From: Syntrophomonadaceae bacterium
GTDB lineage: Bacteria > Bacillota > Dethiobacteria > DTU022
Length of the DNA: 15,532 nt
Assembly (NCBI GenBank): GCA_003558195.1
Contig: PWMM01000068.1
Location: 1-15,532, forward strand
Reading direction: 5' to 3'
A model generated the notes under the pieces. That model was not told the origin of the DNA. It worked only from the letters and a program-made list of their open reading frames with translations, and ran no database searches. Position 1 is the first letter of the stretch; every line of letters starts with the position of its first letter. A program made the translations under genes and the position numbers. Positions 7,161 to 14,213 of this stretch are shown here, piece by piece.

Positions 7161-8156
7161 TTAGAACCCACCTTCAACAGACTGCAGTTCATCTAAAACA
7201 TAGCTCATTATTTTACGGCTGAAAGAGGCCATTTGGGGATCGCCTGATGCCTGGTAAGCTTCTAAAGCGGCCTCTATGGTGGTAGCCTGATCATAGAGCA
7301 TTTTTTCAAAATGGGGTACCAGCCAGTGGCGGTCAACAGAATAGCGGTGCATACCGTAACCGAGCTGATCAAATATCCCACCTGCATACATTTTCTGTAA
7401 AGTTGTAATAGCCATTTGCAAGGCTTCTTTAGAACCGCTTCTTTTAAAATAGCGCAGCAAAAAGATCAACTGGTGCGGAGATGGGAATTTAGGGGCTCCC
7501 CCGAAACCACCGTACTGCTCGTCAAAGGTATTTTGTAAACCCCGGAAACCCTGATCTAAAATTTCTTCAGGATGAAGGCTTTTTTCTTTCTGCCCTTCAT
7601 GTAAATCAGGGCCTTCAGCCTGCCTGCGCAAGGCTGAGACAATTTCTTCAGCCGATTGCTCTACTTTCTGACGGTCCAGCTGCCAGATTTCAGCCACTTT
7701 CGGCAAAAATTCTACCAGCCCGCTTATCCCCATGCGCGTGTGCTTGGGCAGGTAAGTAGCCGCAAAAAAAGGCTTTTTAGCGGGAGTCATAAATATTGTA
7801 AGCGGCCAACCACCCTGCCCGGTAATAGCCTGGCAGACGTTCATATAAACCTGGTCTAAATCCGGGCGTTCTTCCCTGTCTACTTTAATGGCCACAAAAT
7901 CCTTGTTTAGAAGCCCGGCCACTTCTTCATCTTCAAAAGACTCCTTTTCCATAACATGGCACCAGTGGCAGGTGGAGTAACCGATACTCAAAAATACCGG
8001 TTTATCTTCCCTTTCAGCCTTTAAAAAGGCTTCTTCGCTCCAGGGATACCAATTAACAGGATTATTGGCATGCTGAAGCAGGTAAGGTGATTTTTCCTTG
8101 ATCAACCTGTTAGCTTCCCTTTGTTTATGGTCGTGCTTTATATTATGATTGGACAT
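7161..8156 (-). CDS. yyaL: Thioredoxin-domain DUF255 protein, N-terminal fragment ending at a premature TAA
   Basis: The 331 residues contain the N-terminal DsbH/SPATA20-type thioredoxin fold: NRLIKEKSPYLLQHANNPVNWYPW (first part of the family signature), STCHWCHVM with redox pair C63 and C66, VKVDREERPD-like IKVDREERPD and GGWPLTIFMTP with the cis-Pro element. The beginning of the helical domain follows (GGAPKFPSPHQL, GMHRYSVDRHWLVPHFEKMLYDQA). The frame ends after VEGGF with TAA (7161-7163) where family members have Tyr, followed in frame by SAEDADSEG. ATG at 8156 is the better start: AAGGAG at 8166-8171 is 9 nt before it, while the ATG at 8165 abuts that site. The function of intact homologues is not firmly known. 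The fragment keeps its CxxC but lacks most of the barrel, so it is probably non-functional unless the stop is suppressed or an error. Confidence 0.85.
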   Translation of the reverse strand: MSNHNIKHDHKQREANRLIKEKSPYLLQHANNPVNWYPWSEEAFLKAEREDKPVFLSIGYSTCHWCHVMEKESFEDEEVAGLLNKDFVAIKVDREERPDLDQVYMNVCQAITGQGGWPLTIFMTPAKKPFFAATYLPKHTRMGISGLVEFLPKVAEIWQLDRQKVEQSAEEIVSALRRQAEGPDLHEGQKEKSLHPEEILDQGFRGLQNTFDEQYGGFGGAPKFPSPHQLIFLLRYFKRSGSKEALQMAITTLQKMYAGGIFDQLGYGMHRYSVDRHWLVPHFEKMLYDQATTIEAALEAYQASGDPQMASFSRKIMSYVLDELQSVEGGF

Positions 8157-8209
8157 TAAAATCATCTCCTTGAAGTATTTTATATATTTCCTATAGACTT
8201 TATATTGTT

Positions 8210-8239
8210 ATTATAGCATGACCTGGCTGATTATTACAA
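8210..8239 (-). promoter_or_regulatory. Extended -10 promoter for the yyaL-type gene
   Basis: On the minus strand a perfect TATAAT (8210-8215) is preceded by TGC (extended -10, TGN) and, 18 nt further upstream, TTGTAA (8234-8239). A CCTGG/CCAGG inverted repeat overlaps the -35 box. Transcription would start near 8203, with about 45 nt of leader to the ATG at 8156. Confidence 0.6.
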
Positions 8240-8317
8240 CCAGGCTAAAATATTTTATGTCCAGTTCTGTACTCTTTTTTACCCGGCCCACATGTCACTA
8301 CTAAAGCCCACTTTTAA

Positions 8318-8365
8318 TATCAACCCATAGTTCAGCATTTCCCCCTGGCCTTTCCGGGGTTGATA
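8318..8365. repeat. 9-bp inverted repeat with 30-nt spacer
   Basis: TATCAACCC (8318-8326) and GGGTTGATA (8357-8365) are perfect complements. The spacer holds C-rich and G-rich runs that can pair with each other as an alternative hairpin, and T-rich sequence follows on the + strand. It may be an operator or an RNA structure; nothing assigns it to a gene. Confidence 0.5.
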
Positions 8366-8395
8366 ATTGTTTTATGTGATAAAAACATTTTGAAA

Positions 8396-8437
8396 GTGAT
8401 TCTGATCATTGCTTATTTAGCCGGGCTACTATAAAAT
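8396..8437 (+). promoter_or_regulatory. Possible FNR/CRP-type site and promoter for the dCache-GGDEF-HD-GYP gene
   Basis: GTGAT-N4-ATCAT (8396-8409) keeps the TGAT-N4-ATCA core of FNR/CRP-family sites. It is followed by TTGCTT (8409-8414), 17 nt and TAAAAT (8432-8437, five of six). The dyad centre would be about 41.5 nt upstream of a start near 8444, the standard class II activator distance. A transcript from here would have a leader of about 335 nt. The -35 box is poor, as is common for activator-dependent promoters. All of this is inference from spacing and motif. Confidence 0.35.
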
Positions 8438-8533
8438 AACTACTGCAATCAGGCCAATTTGTGCATATACATTTTTTAAAAAAATAGAGGGTTTTCATTA
8501 TGATAAGTCAAATATTTATATTCCAGCTTAATT

Positions 8534-8616
8534 AACCAGTTTTAAAGGGACTCGTTACTTGAACCGGGGATCACAACTGTTTAAACTGGTTTTACAATTA
8601 AGAGCATTTGATGCTC
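8534..8616 (+). other. Two hairpins in the probable leader of the c-di-GMP gene
   Basis: AACCAGTTT (8534-8542) pairs with AAACTGGTT (8583-8591); with one bulged T the stem grows by three A-T pairs and closes a loop of about 34 nt. Eleven bases later GAGCAT-TTG-ATGCTC (8602-8616) forms a perfect 6-bp stem with a 3-nt loop. Neither is followed by a T-run, so they are not intrinsic terminators. The arrangement suggests a structured 5' leader or a protein-binding site. Confidence 0.5.
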
Positions 8617-8779
8617 AACGAATCAACTTACAGCAAGATCAGGTCAGGCCTTCAATTAAAGAAACACTTAGGTCCACCGTCAACAAAAGCAGAGAAGTAA
8701 TCGCATGATAACACCTACCGGGGCAAGAACCTTGCTAAAACTGCAACTTCGTCATAAAAGATGAAAAGGAGAAAGGTTA

Positions 8780-11011
8780 TTGTATCGTTTAATCAGGAAT
8801 TTGTATCTTTTTTCCTTTATAATGATCATTATATTTGTTAGCGGCTGGTTCTATAATTACCATGTTACCAGCCGCCAGCTACTTGAAACTGCCGAAAAGT
8901 CAACCAAAATGGCAGTTTATTCGAAAAGTGAAGTAATAAGTGGCTGGATGACTAAAAAAACCAGGACTATAGAGGCAGCCGGTTTCTTTTTATCCCTCGA
9001 GAAATGGTCTGACGAGGAAGCCCTGGCCTTTTTAGAAACCCTGCTAAAAAACAACCCTAATTTCGAATCAATTTATTTCGGCACTTCCGACAACCAGATG
9101 CTCAATGCCAGTGGCTGGGTTCCGCCAGATGATTTTGACCTGCGAAAAAGACCCTGGTACATTAAAGCATTAGCAGATAATCAGACCACTTTCACCGAAG
9201 CCTTTACCAACGCCAGCAGCGATAAGATTATTTTCACCATTGCTACACCCGTATATGACAGCACTAATGGACTTATGGGCGTAGTTGCCGGAGACATAGC
9301 GGTTGAAGAAATCATTAACCTGGTTAATGAAGAATCCAGTAATAATAATTTAGAAGAAGAAGCTTATTATTTTCTCATTGATGCCGGAGACCATATTATT
9401 GCCCATCCCAAAATGGGCTACGATCCTGATTCTCGCCTGGTCACCTTCGACGAGCACTACGGCCACTCCATAGAAAGCCATGTTGCAACAAATGCTGGAA
9501 GCATCAACACAGTTAAGATCATGCTTGCTGATGAAGAAGGTTACCTGGCGCAACTTCAAATCCCTGGGACCGGTTGGAAGCTGGCCAGTTTCACTCCGCT
9601 CAGTATTTTCAAGGCTAGAAGTGATCGCTTAACGGCTGAGTTTCTGACCGCCTTAACCGCAGCCTTAATAATTTCAATGGCGTTTATGCTATATCAACAT
9701 ACCTATACCCACAAACCCCTGCTCCGCCTGGAAAGCCACCTGCAAAAAATTGATGTAGAAAATAACCTGGATTACCGAATTCCTATGGAAAACAAAAATG
9801 AACTTGCCGTTTTGATCAATACTATCAACAACCTCCTCGATAGAGGCCAAACCTATTTAAAACACCTGGAAGAAAGTAAAAGTGAGCTCAAAAAAACTAA
9901 CCAGGAGCTGGAAAATATAATCAGCAAACTAACTACAGCCGAAGAAGCACTCGATTACAGCGAGGAAAAGCTCTACTACTTAAGTTACCATGATCAGCTT
10001 ACCGGCTTGAACAACCGTTTCTTTTTTGAAGCCAGGCTAAAACAGCTGGAAAACAAGCAAGAATATCCCCTGACCGTGATTTCCACCGACATCGACGGCT
10101 TAAAACTACTTAACGATACCCTGGGCCATGCAGCCGGTGACCGGCTGCTAAAAACCTGTGCCGCCATTTTAAATGAAAATCTTGGTCATTCCGGTATTCT
10201 GGCCCGGGTGGGAGGAGATGAATTCTCAGCAATTTTGCCGCTTACCGGCAAAGATGAAAGCGAACGGCTGGCCCGTCAAATCCGCTACCAGGTTGCCCAT
10301 TATAACCAGCATAACCCTAGTTTACCTTTAAGTATATCCATGGGAATAGCCACGGCGGAAAACAGCAAGACTACTCTGAAAGGCATCCTTAAAGAAGCTG
10401 AAGATGAAATGTTTAAAAATAAACTGCAAAGAAATAATTCTGCTCGCAATGATATCGCCCAGAGTCTGATGACGGCCCTCGCCCAAAGGGATTTTATTTC
10501 CCAGGGGCACGTCCAGCGCCTGGAAAAACTATGCCTGGCTGTAGGAGAAAAAATTAACTTACACACCAGCCAGTTGACTAAACTGACTCTCCTGGCCCAG
10601 GTTCACGACCTGGGAAAAGTAGGTGTTCCAGATCACATTCTCTATAAACCCGGACCACTGAATCAAGACGAATGGGCAGCTGTGAAGCAGCACTCTGAAA
10701 AAGGTTACCGGATTGCTTCAGCTTCAGGCAATCTTGAAGGAGTAGCTGATTTAATTTTAAAGCATCATGAACGCTGGGATGGTAGCGGATATCCCATGGG
10801 TTTAAAAGGCAAAGAAATACCCATTGAATGCCGTATTTTTAGTATCGCCGAAGCCTATGATGTAATGACCAACAATCGCCCCTATAAAAATGCAGTATCA
10901 CAAGGAAAAGCCTTAGCAGAAATCAAGAAACAATCAGGAACCCAGTTTGACCCCGAGCTGGTTGAAGTATTTATTGCCATCGTCTCCAGTGACCCACACA
11001 ATCATTCCTGA
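8780..11011 (+). CDS. dCache-HAMP-GGDEF-HD-GYP membrane c-di-GMP turnover protein
   Basis: The product has 743 residues: a membrane segment (about 8-26), an extracytoplasmic double-Cache sensor (about 35-280, with KRPWYIKA and GVVAGDI), a second membrane segment (about 287-305), HAMP (about 306-360), a coiled coil (about 360-400), GGDEF (about 400-545) and HD-GYP (about 555-743). GGDEF residues are intact: D437 and D439, K442, N445, D454 and GGDEF at 478-482. The inhibitory RxxD five residues before GGDEF is absent (it reads GHSG), so product inhibition through the I-site is not expected. HD-GYP metal ligands are present: H577, H609-D610, H638, H662-H663, and GSGYP at 668-672. It can plausibly both make and degrade c-di-GMP under control of an extracellular ligand. 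The start is TTG at 8780 with AAGGAG 8 nt upstream; the ATG at 8761 is out of frame. Confidence 0.93.
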   Translation: MYRLIRNLYLFSFIMIIIFVSGWFYNYHVTSRQLLETAEKSTKMAVYSKSEVISGWMTKKTRTIEAAGFFLSLEKWSDEEALAFLETLLKNNPNFESIYFGTSDNQMLNASGWVPPDDFDLRKRPWYIKALADNQTTFTEAFTNASSDKIIFTIATPVYDSTNGLMGVVAGDIAVEEIINLVNEESSNNNLEEEAYYFLIDAGDHIIAHPKMGYDPDSRLVTFDEHYGHSIESHVATNAGSINTVKIMLADEEGYLAQLQIPGTGWKLASFTPLSIFKARSDRLTAEFLTALTAALIISMAFMLYQHTYTHKPLLRLESHLQKIDVENNLDYRIPMENKNELAVLINTINNLLDRGQTYLKHLEESKSELKKTNQELENIISKLTTAEEALDYSEEKLYYLSYHDQLTGLNNRFFFEARLKQLENKQEYPLTVISTDIDGLKLLNDTLGHAAGDRLLKTCAAILNENLGHSGILARVGGDEFSAILPLTGKDESERLARQIRYQVAHYNQHNPSLPLSISMGIATAENSKTTLKGILKEAEDEMFKNKLQRNNSARNDIAQSLMTALAQRDFISQGHVQRLEKLCLAVGEKINLHTSQLTKLTLLAQVHDLGKVGVPDHILYKPGPLNQDEWAAVKQHSEKGYRIASASGNLEGVADLILKHHERWDGSGYPMGLKGKEIPIECRIFSIAEAYDVMTNNRPYKNAVSQGKALAEIKKQSGTQFDPELVEVFIAIVSSDPHNHS

Positions 11012-11166
11012 AGCGAGCCAGCCGGTATCAGGATCAATCAACCCCGAAATAAACCTTTTAAAATCAGCACCCTTGGCTTATAATCAAAGCTCAACACCGT
11101 CGGTTGGCGCTACCTGGTACGTGACACATCTTTTAAAAAATAAAAGAAAAGGTAGCTTTTAAAAAA

Positions 11167-11198
11167 GTTGGGACAAGGAACCTGTCCCCACGTCCCAG
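11167..11198. repeat. REP-like interspersed element, copy 1
   Basis: GGGACA (11170-11175) and TGTCCC (11183-11188) flank AGGAACC, and a second GTCCCA (11192-11197) can pair with the same TGGGAC, so two alternative hairpins exist. The GGGACA-AGGAACC-TGTCCCC unit resembles a short palindromic element that I recall as dispersed through many Clostridia genomes, often near Y1/REP-type transposases. It lies in the 453-nt gap between the GGDEF-HD-GYP gene and the small exported protein. That gap holds no other gene, and no transposase is in the window. Confidence 0.6.
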
Positions 11199-11300
11199 AA
11201 ACTTGTTCCCGCTATACCGATCGAAAAATAGACTTCTTAAATCAGCGCATATAACAGGGTCTACCCCCTAACCCAGCTTAAACAGTTTTAGTAAATAATT

Positions 11301-11338
11301 GTTTGGTACAAGAAATCTATCCCCCTCTCCCAAGGGGG
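11301..11338. repeat. REP-like interspersed element, degenerate copy 2
   Basis: Bases from GGTACAAG (11305) to CTCCCA (11332) match copy 1 at about 21 of 28 positions by eye, giving a second diverged copy 134 nt downstream. Its 3' part also forms a CCCCCT/AGGGGG hairpin (11321-11326 with 11333-11338). The adjacent GTACCTGTGCCCCTGTCAC (11339-11357) has a similar flavour and may be another remnant. Confidence 0.5.
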
Positions 11339-11399
11339 GTACCTGTGCCCCTGTCACATATTCTTAATAAATTTTTAACATTTAAGGCACGAATCTGCC

Positions 11400-11431
11400 A
11401 ATCTTGCCTTTTATAATGAAAATGCAAGATT
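11400..11431 (+). promoter_or_regulatory. 32-bp dyad enclosing the -10 box of the small exported protein gene
   Basis: AATCTTGC (11400-11407) and GCAAGATT (11424-11431) are perfect inverted arms; inside them, after one mismatch, TTTT and AAAA pair as well. A perfect TATAAT (11412-11417) lies at the centre, and no good -35 box exists at the right distance. AATCTGCC (11392-11399) stands directly before as a further direct copy of the left arm. This looks like a protein-controlled promoter for the gene at 11465, with a leader of about 40 nt. The regulator is unknown; the adjacent two-component system is a candidate. Confidence 0.5.
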
Positions 11432-11464
11432 AACAAAGTAAATTTTTTGAAGGAGGTAGAAACA

Positions 11465-11884
11465 ATGCGCACAGCATTTATAACTTTATCAGTAATTGCC
11501 CTGGCCCTGGCAGTTTTTTCTGGTGCCGGATACAGTTTCGGCGGCCAGGGGTTCGGGGGAGGAAATCCTGATTGCATCATGGGCACCCTCCCTGTAGAAG
11601 AACAGGAAACATTTATCGAGATTATCACTGAATACCAGGAGTTAAAAGAAGAGCTTAGAGCAAGAATGCGAGAGTTAAAAGAGAAAGGCGATTATGAAGC
11701 TTTTCAGGAGGCTAAACAAGAACACAGGGAATTGAGGGAAGAACGCCTGGAAGAATTAAGCAAAGTAATTCCTGAAGAATTGAGGAATCGTTTTGAAAGT
11801 CACCGCCAGAACCGGCATAAAAGCGGCTGGGAAAGAGGAGATATGAATTTTAGGCAGCAGGCAGGGTGCCGCCAGGTGGAATAA
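11465..11884 (+). CDS. Small exported coiled-coil protein, Spy/CpxP-like by layout
   Basis: The 139-residue product has a typical signal peptide (MRTAF then a hydrophobic core to about residue 20, possible cleavage around AGYS-FG), a Gly-rich patch (about 25-33), one Cys in NPDC, and a long charged amphipathic helical region (about 45-115, rich in Glu, Arg and Lys) with a second Cys near the C-terminus. Length and helical build resemble Spy/CpxP periplasmic chaperones and small metal-resistance proteins, and the gene precedes a two-component system as cpxP precedes cpxRA. I see no clear LTxxQ motif, so homology is not shown. The start is ATG at 11465 with AAGGAGGT about 8 nt before; the in-frame TTG at 11447 would place that site inside the gene. 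A dyad-enclosed promoter lies upstream and a terminator downstream. Confidence 0.75.
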   Translation: MRTAFITLSVIALALAVFSGAGYSFGGQGFGGGNPDCIMGTLPVEEQETFIEIITEYQELKEELRARMRELKEKGDYEAFQEAKQEHRELREERLEELSKVIPEELRNRFESHRQNRHKSGWERGDMNFRQQAGCRQVE

Positions 11885-12028
11885 GAGCTCTTAAAAAAAG
11901 CAGCCGCCGGCTTTAAGCATCCCTGGAATACTAACATCCGTTTAGATATAAATGCCGGTTACAACCAATGCATCCGTCCCGGGCGGATTTGTTACCTCGC
12001 AACCCCCGGGCTTTATATAGATATTAAT

Positions 12029-12069
12029 CACGGAGACCCGCTTGAAGGGCTGGTCTCCGTGCCTTTTTT
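12029..12069 (+). terminator. Strong intrinsic terminator after the small exported protein gene
   Basis: CACGGAGACC (12029-12038) and GGTCTCCGTG (12052-12061) form a perfect 10-bp stem with a 13-nt loop, followed after CC by six T (12064-12069). It should end transcripts from 11465 and separate them from the two-component operon. A smaller ATCCG/CGGAT hairpin at 11972-11988 with weak T's precedes it. The 144 nt between 11885 and 12028 hold no recognisable gene. Confidence 0.9.
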
Positions 12070-12104
12070 CCATCATCTTGTTTCTCAAGCGCATTTATGG
12101 TAAT

Positions 12105-12127
12105 AATAAAACCTCAGAGGCTTTATT
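12105..12127. promoter_or_regulatory. 23-bp imperfect palindrome upstream of the response regulator gene
   Basis: AATAAA, one base, CCTC, a central A, GAGG, one base and TTTATT make a near-perfect dyad with one mismatched pair. It ends 15 nt before the AAGGAG site of the regulator gene, so it overlaps the likely promoter or early leader. An operator for autoregulation is the simplest reading. No good -35/-10 pair was found near it. Confidence 0.4.
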
Positions 12128-12155
12128 TAGATAAATCGCTAAAAGGAGCGTTGTG

Positions 12156-12836
12156 ATGCAAGAAGTCTGGGTTCTCGATGACGAAGATAACATCCGAAAT
12201 TTAATGAAACGCTACCTGGAAAAAGAAGGTTTTGCAGTCAGAACATTTTCTTCAGCTGAAGATCTTAATAGCGCTCTGCTCAACAACAGCCCGGATATGT
12301 TTGTGCTGGATATTATGCTGCCCGGGCAGGACGGCTTATCTTTGTGCAGAACCATCCGGCAACAATCCACCACTCCAATCATTTTTGTTTCAGCCCGTGG
12401 GGAAGAGTTCGACCGGGTGCTGGGCTTAGAAATGGGCGGAGATGACTATATGGCTAAACCTTTTAGCCCCCGGGAGTTGGTAATCAGGGTGAAAAATATC
12501 TTCCGCCGTCTGAAACAGGCAGAAGATAGCCCGGCTTTAAAAGAACTGGTTTATGATAACATGGTTATTAGCCCTGATAAGCGCAAGGTAATTGTAGATA
12601 GCGTTGACCTAAACTTTACCAGCAAGGAATTCGATCTTTTATATATCCTGGCGGCCTCACCCAACCGGCCTTTCAGCAGGCAAGCCCTTTTAGAAAACAT
12701 CTGGGGCTTTGATTATGAGGGAGAAGAAAGAGCCGTTGACAACACCGTTAAGCGGATCCGTAAAAAAATGCACGAGAAAGGAGCCCGACCCAGGCTGGCC
12801 ACGGTTTGGGGTTACGGGTACAAGTTAGATGTTTAA
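12156..12836 (+). CDS. OmpR/PhoB-family response regulator
   Basis: The product has 226 residues: a receiver domain (1-118) with acidic pair D8-D9, phospho-acceptor D52 in VLDIMLPG, switch residue S79 and K101 in AKPF, then a winged-helix DNA-binding domain (about 128-226) with FTSKEFDLLYILA, SRQALLENIWG and the C-terminal RLATVWGYGYKL hairpin. It is a cytoplasmic transcription factor phosphorylated by the kinase coded just downstream. ATG at 12156 is preferred to the GTG at 12153, because AAGGAG (12143-12148) is 7 nt before the ATG. Its stop overlaps the kinase start by 8 nt. The strong terminator at 12029-12069 isolates it from the upstream gene. Target genes are not visible beyond the candidate dyads nearby. 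Confidence 0.95.
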   Translation: MQEVWVLDDEDNIRNLMKRYLEKEGFAVRTFSSAEDLNSALLNNSPDMFVLDIMLPGQDGLSLCRTIRQQSTTPIIFVSARGEEFDRVLGLEMGGDDYMAKPFSPRELVIRVKNIFRRLKQAEDSPALKELVYDNMVISPDKRKVIVDSVDLNFTSKEFDLLYILAASPNRPFSRQALLENIWGFDYEGEERAVDNTVKRIRKKMHEKGARPRLATVWGYGYKLDV

Positions 12837-14181
12837 AAAAATCTTTACCGGCTACCTGGCCATCCTATTAATATCTTTTATCGTTCTGGCCCTGGCTTTT
12901 AGTCTTACAGTCCGCCAGTATCTGATCAACGATACGGTGCGCAGCCTCTACCGTGTAGCCGAAACCCTCTCTGCCAGCGCCGTCGACCCGGGCATGCACC
13001 GCAGCAGCCACATGCGCGGGGCTTTTTTCAACCTGGCCAACCGGATCGCCTATGCCGAGTACGTCCTTATTGCCCCGGATGGCACCATCCTTGACAGCAG
13101 CGAGTTAGAAGTCTATCCCCCCGGAGCCGAAATAATCAATGAATCATTTATGGACTTGGCTTTCAGTGAAAAGGGCAGCGAAAGCATGGTTGAGCAAGAT
13201 CAGGTAGCCGTTTCATTTCCTGTAACTCTGGGGGGGAACCAGAAAGAAGCTGCCCTGATTCTTTATTCCCAACTTGATGTCCTAACCCAGTTAAACCGAA
13301 GCATTTTGAGCATTTTGGGCTTTGCCGCCGTAACGGGGATTATAGTATCAAGCTTTGCTGCAGTTTTTGCTACCCGGGTCATCGTCGGACCATTGCAACA
13401 GTTAAAAAGCCGGGCCGGCGAACTGGCCAGAAGAAAATTTAACGGCAGGTTAGATATTAGTACCGGCGACGAGGTAGAAGAACTGGCCCATACATTTAAT
13501 GAAATGGCTGACCGTTTGGCTGAATATGATCAAAGTCAAAAAATGTTTTTTCAAAAAGCCTCGCATGAATTGAAAACCCCGTTAATGTCGATCCAGGGTT
13601 ATGCTGAAGCTTTAAAAGATGGAATCATCCCCGATGAAGAAAGCAAAAACCAAAGCTTAGATATTATCATCAAGGAATCAGGACGGATGAAAAAACTGGT
13701 CGATGAGTTTATCTACCTCTCCAAAATGGAAAATCTAAATGAACAGTATCGCTTTGAGACCTTAAACCTCCAGGAAGCTGTCAATGAAGCTATTCATGCC
13801 GTGCACAGCCTGGCCCTTGAATACAACATTACCATAGAATTAGTATCTGATGAAGATAACCCCACTATTAAGGGCGATCCTGAAAAAATCCACCGCCTTT
13901 TGCTCAACTTGCTCAGCAACGCCCTCAATTATGCCCGGCAGAAAATTACGGTGACATTAAAAAATGGGGTTTTGCTGGTGCGGGATGACGGCCCCGGCTT
14001 TCAAGAAAACGAACTTGAAAAAGCCTTTGATCCCTTTTTCCATAACAACAAACAAAGCGGCGGAAGTGGCCTGGGGCTGGCTATCTCTAAGGCCATCGTG
14101 GAAAAACACGGTGGAAGCATCACTATCGGGAATCATCCTGGAGGCGGAGCTTGCCTGAAAGTTACCTTCAACCGCTCTTAG
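12829..14181 (+). CDS. Membrane sensor histidine kinase paired with the upstream regulator
   Basis: The product has 450 residues: TM1 (about 6-27), an extracytoplasmic sensor of about 130 residues without a motif I recognise (about 29-158), TM2 (about 159-181), HAMP (about 183-235), HisKA with phospho-acceptor H246 in SHELKTPLM, and HATPase_c with N-box N360/N364, G1 DDGPGF (386-391) and G2 GGSGLGLAI (411-419). The start ATG at 12829 lies inside the regulator stop region (ATGTTTAA overlap), which implies translational coupling and strict co-expression. All catalytic boxes are intact. The sensor has the small PAS-like size (PhoQ/DcuS/CitA sCache fold) common in PhoR/ResE-type kinases. The stimulus is unknown; the neighbouring exported coiled-coil protein suggests envelope or metal stress, which is only an inference. 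Confidence 0.94.
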   Translation: MFKKIFTGYLAILLISFIVLALAFSLTVRQYLINDTVRSLYRVAETLSASAVDPGMHRSSHMRGAFFNLANRIAYAEYVLIAPDGTILDSSELEVYPPGAEIINESFMDLAFSEKGSESMVEQDQVAVSFPVTLGGNQKEAALILYSQLDVLTQLNRSILSILGFAAVTGIIVSSFAAVFATRVIVGPLQQLKSRAGELARRKFNGRLDISTGDEVEELAHTFNEMADRLAEYDQSQKMFFQKASHELKTPLMSIQGYAEALKDGIIPDEESKNQSLDIIIKESGRMKKLVDEFIYLSKMENLNEQYRFETLNLQEAVNEAIHAVHSLALEYNITIELVSDEDNPTIKGDPEKIHRLLLNLLSNALNYARQKITVTLKNGVLLVRDDGPGFQENELEKAFDPFFHNNKQSGGSGLGLAISKAIVEKHGGSITIGNHPGGGACLKVTFNRS

Positions 14182-14213
14182 CCCTGGGCCGCTCTTTATA
14201 AGGTATTAATAAT

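Larger units (their letters stand above)
8240..8779. other. Gene-free region with several inverted repeats ahead of the c-di-GMP gene
   Basis: No open frame with a convincing ribosome binding site exists here in either direction. The stretch carries an inverted repeat at 8318-8365, an FNR/CRP-like dyad at 8396-8409 beside a possible promoter, and two hairpins at 8534-8591 and 8602-8616 close to the gene at 8780. An 11-codon frame from ATG at 8500 is the only short candidate peptide and is not convincing. I could not match the hairpins to the c-di-GMP-I, c-di-GMP-II or any other riboswitch I know. Confidence 0.6.

Noticed and set aside
7161..7163. Recoding of the yyaL stop as selenocysteine or pyrrolysine
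   Set aside because: The codon is TAA, which neither system uses, and the family residue is Tyr.
8500..8535. 11-codon leader peptide frame
   Set aside because: Only a poor GAGGG lies upstream, there is no codon bias toward a regulatory amino acid and no attenuator stem follows.
8240..8779. c-di-GMP riboswitch ahead of the GGDEF-HD-GYP gene
   Set aside because: I could not find the GEMM core elements or the class II pseudoknot; the hairpins are of another layout.
11301..11357. The C-rich/G-rich hairpin here as a terminator of the GGDEF-HD-GYP gene
   Set aside because: It lacks a T-run and aligns with the repeat copy at 11167-11198.
11447..11464. TTG at 11447 as start of the small exported protein
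   Set aside because: It would put the AAGGAGG site inside the coding region, and the ATG at 11465 has ideal spacing and begins a normal signal peptide.
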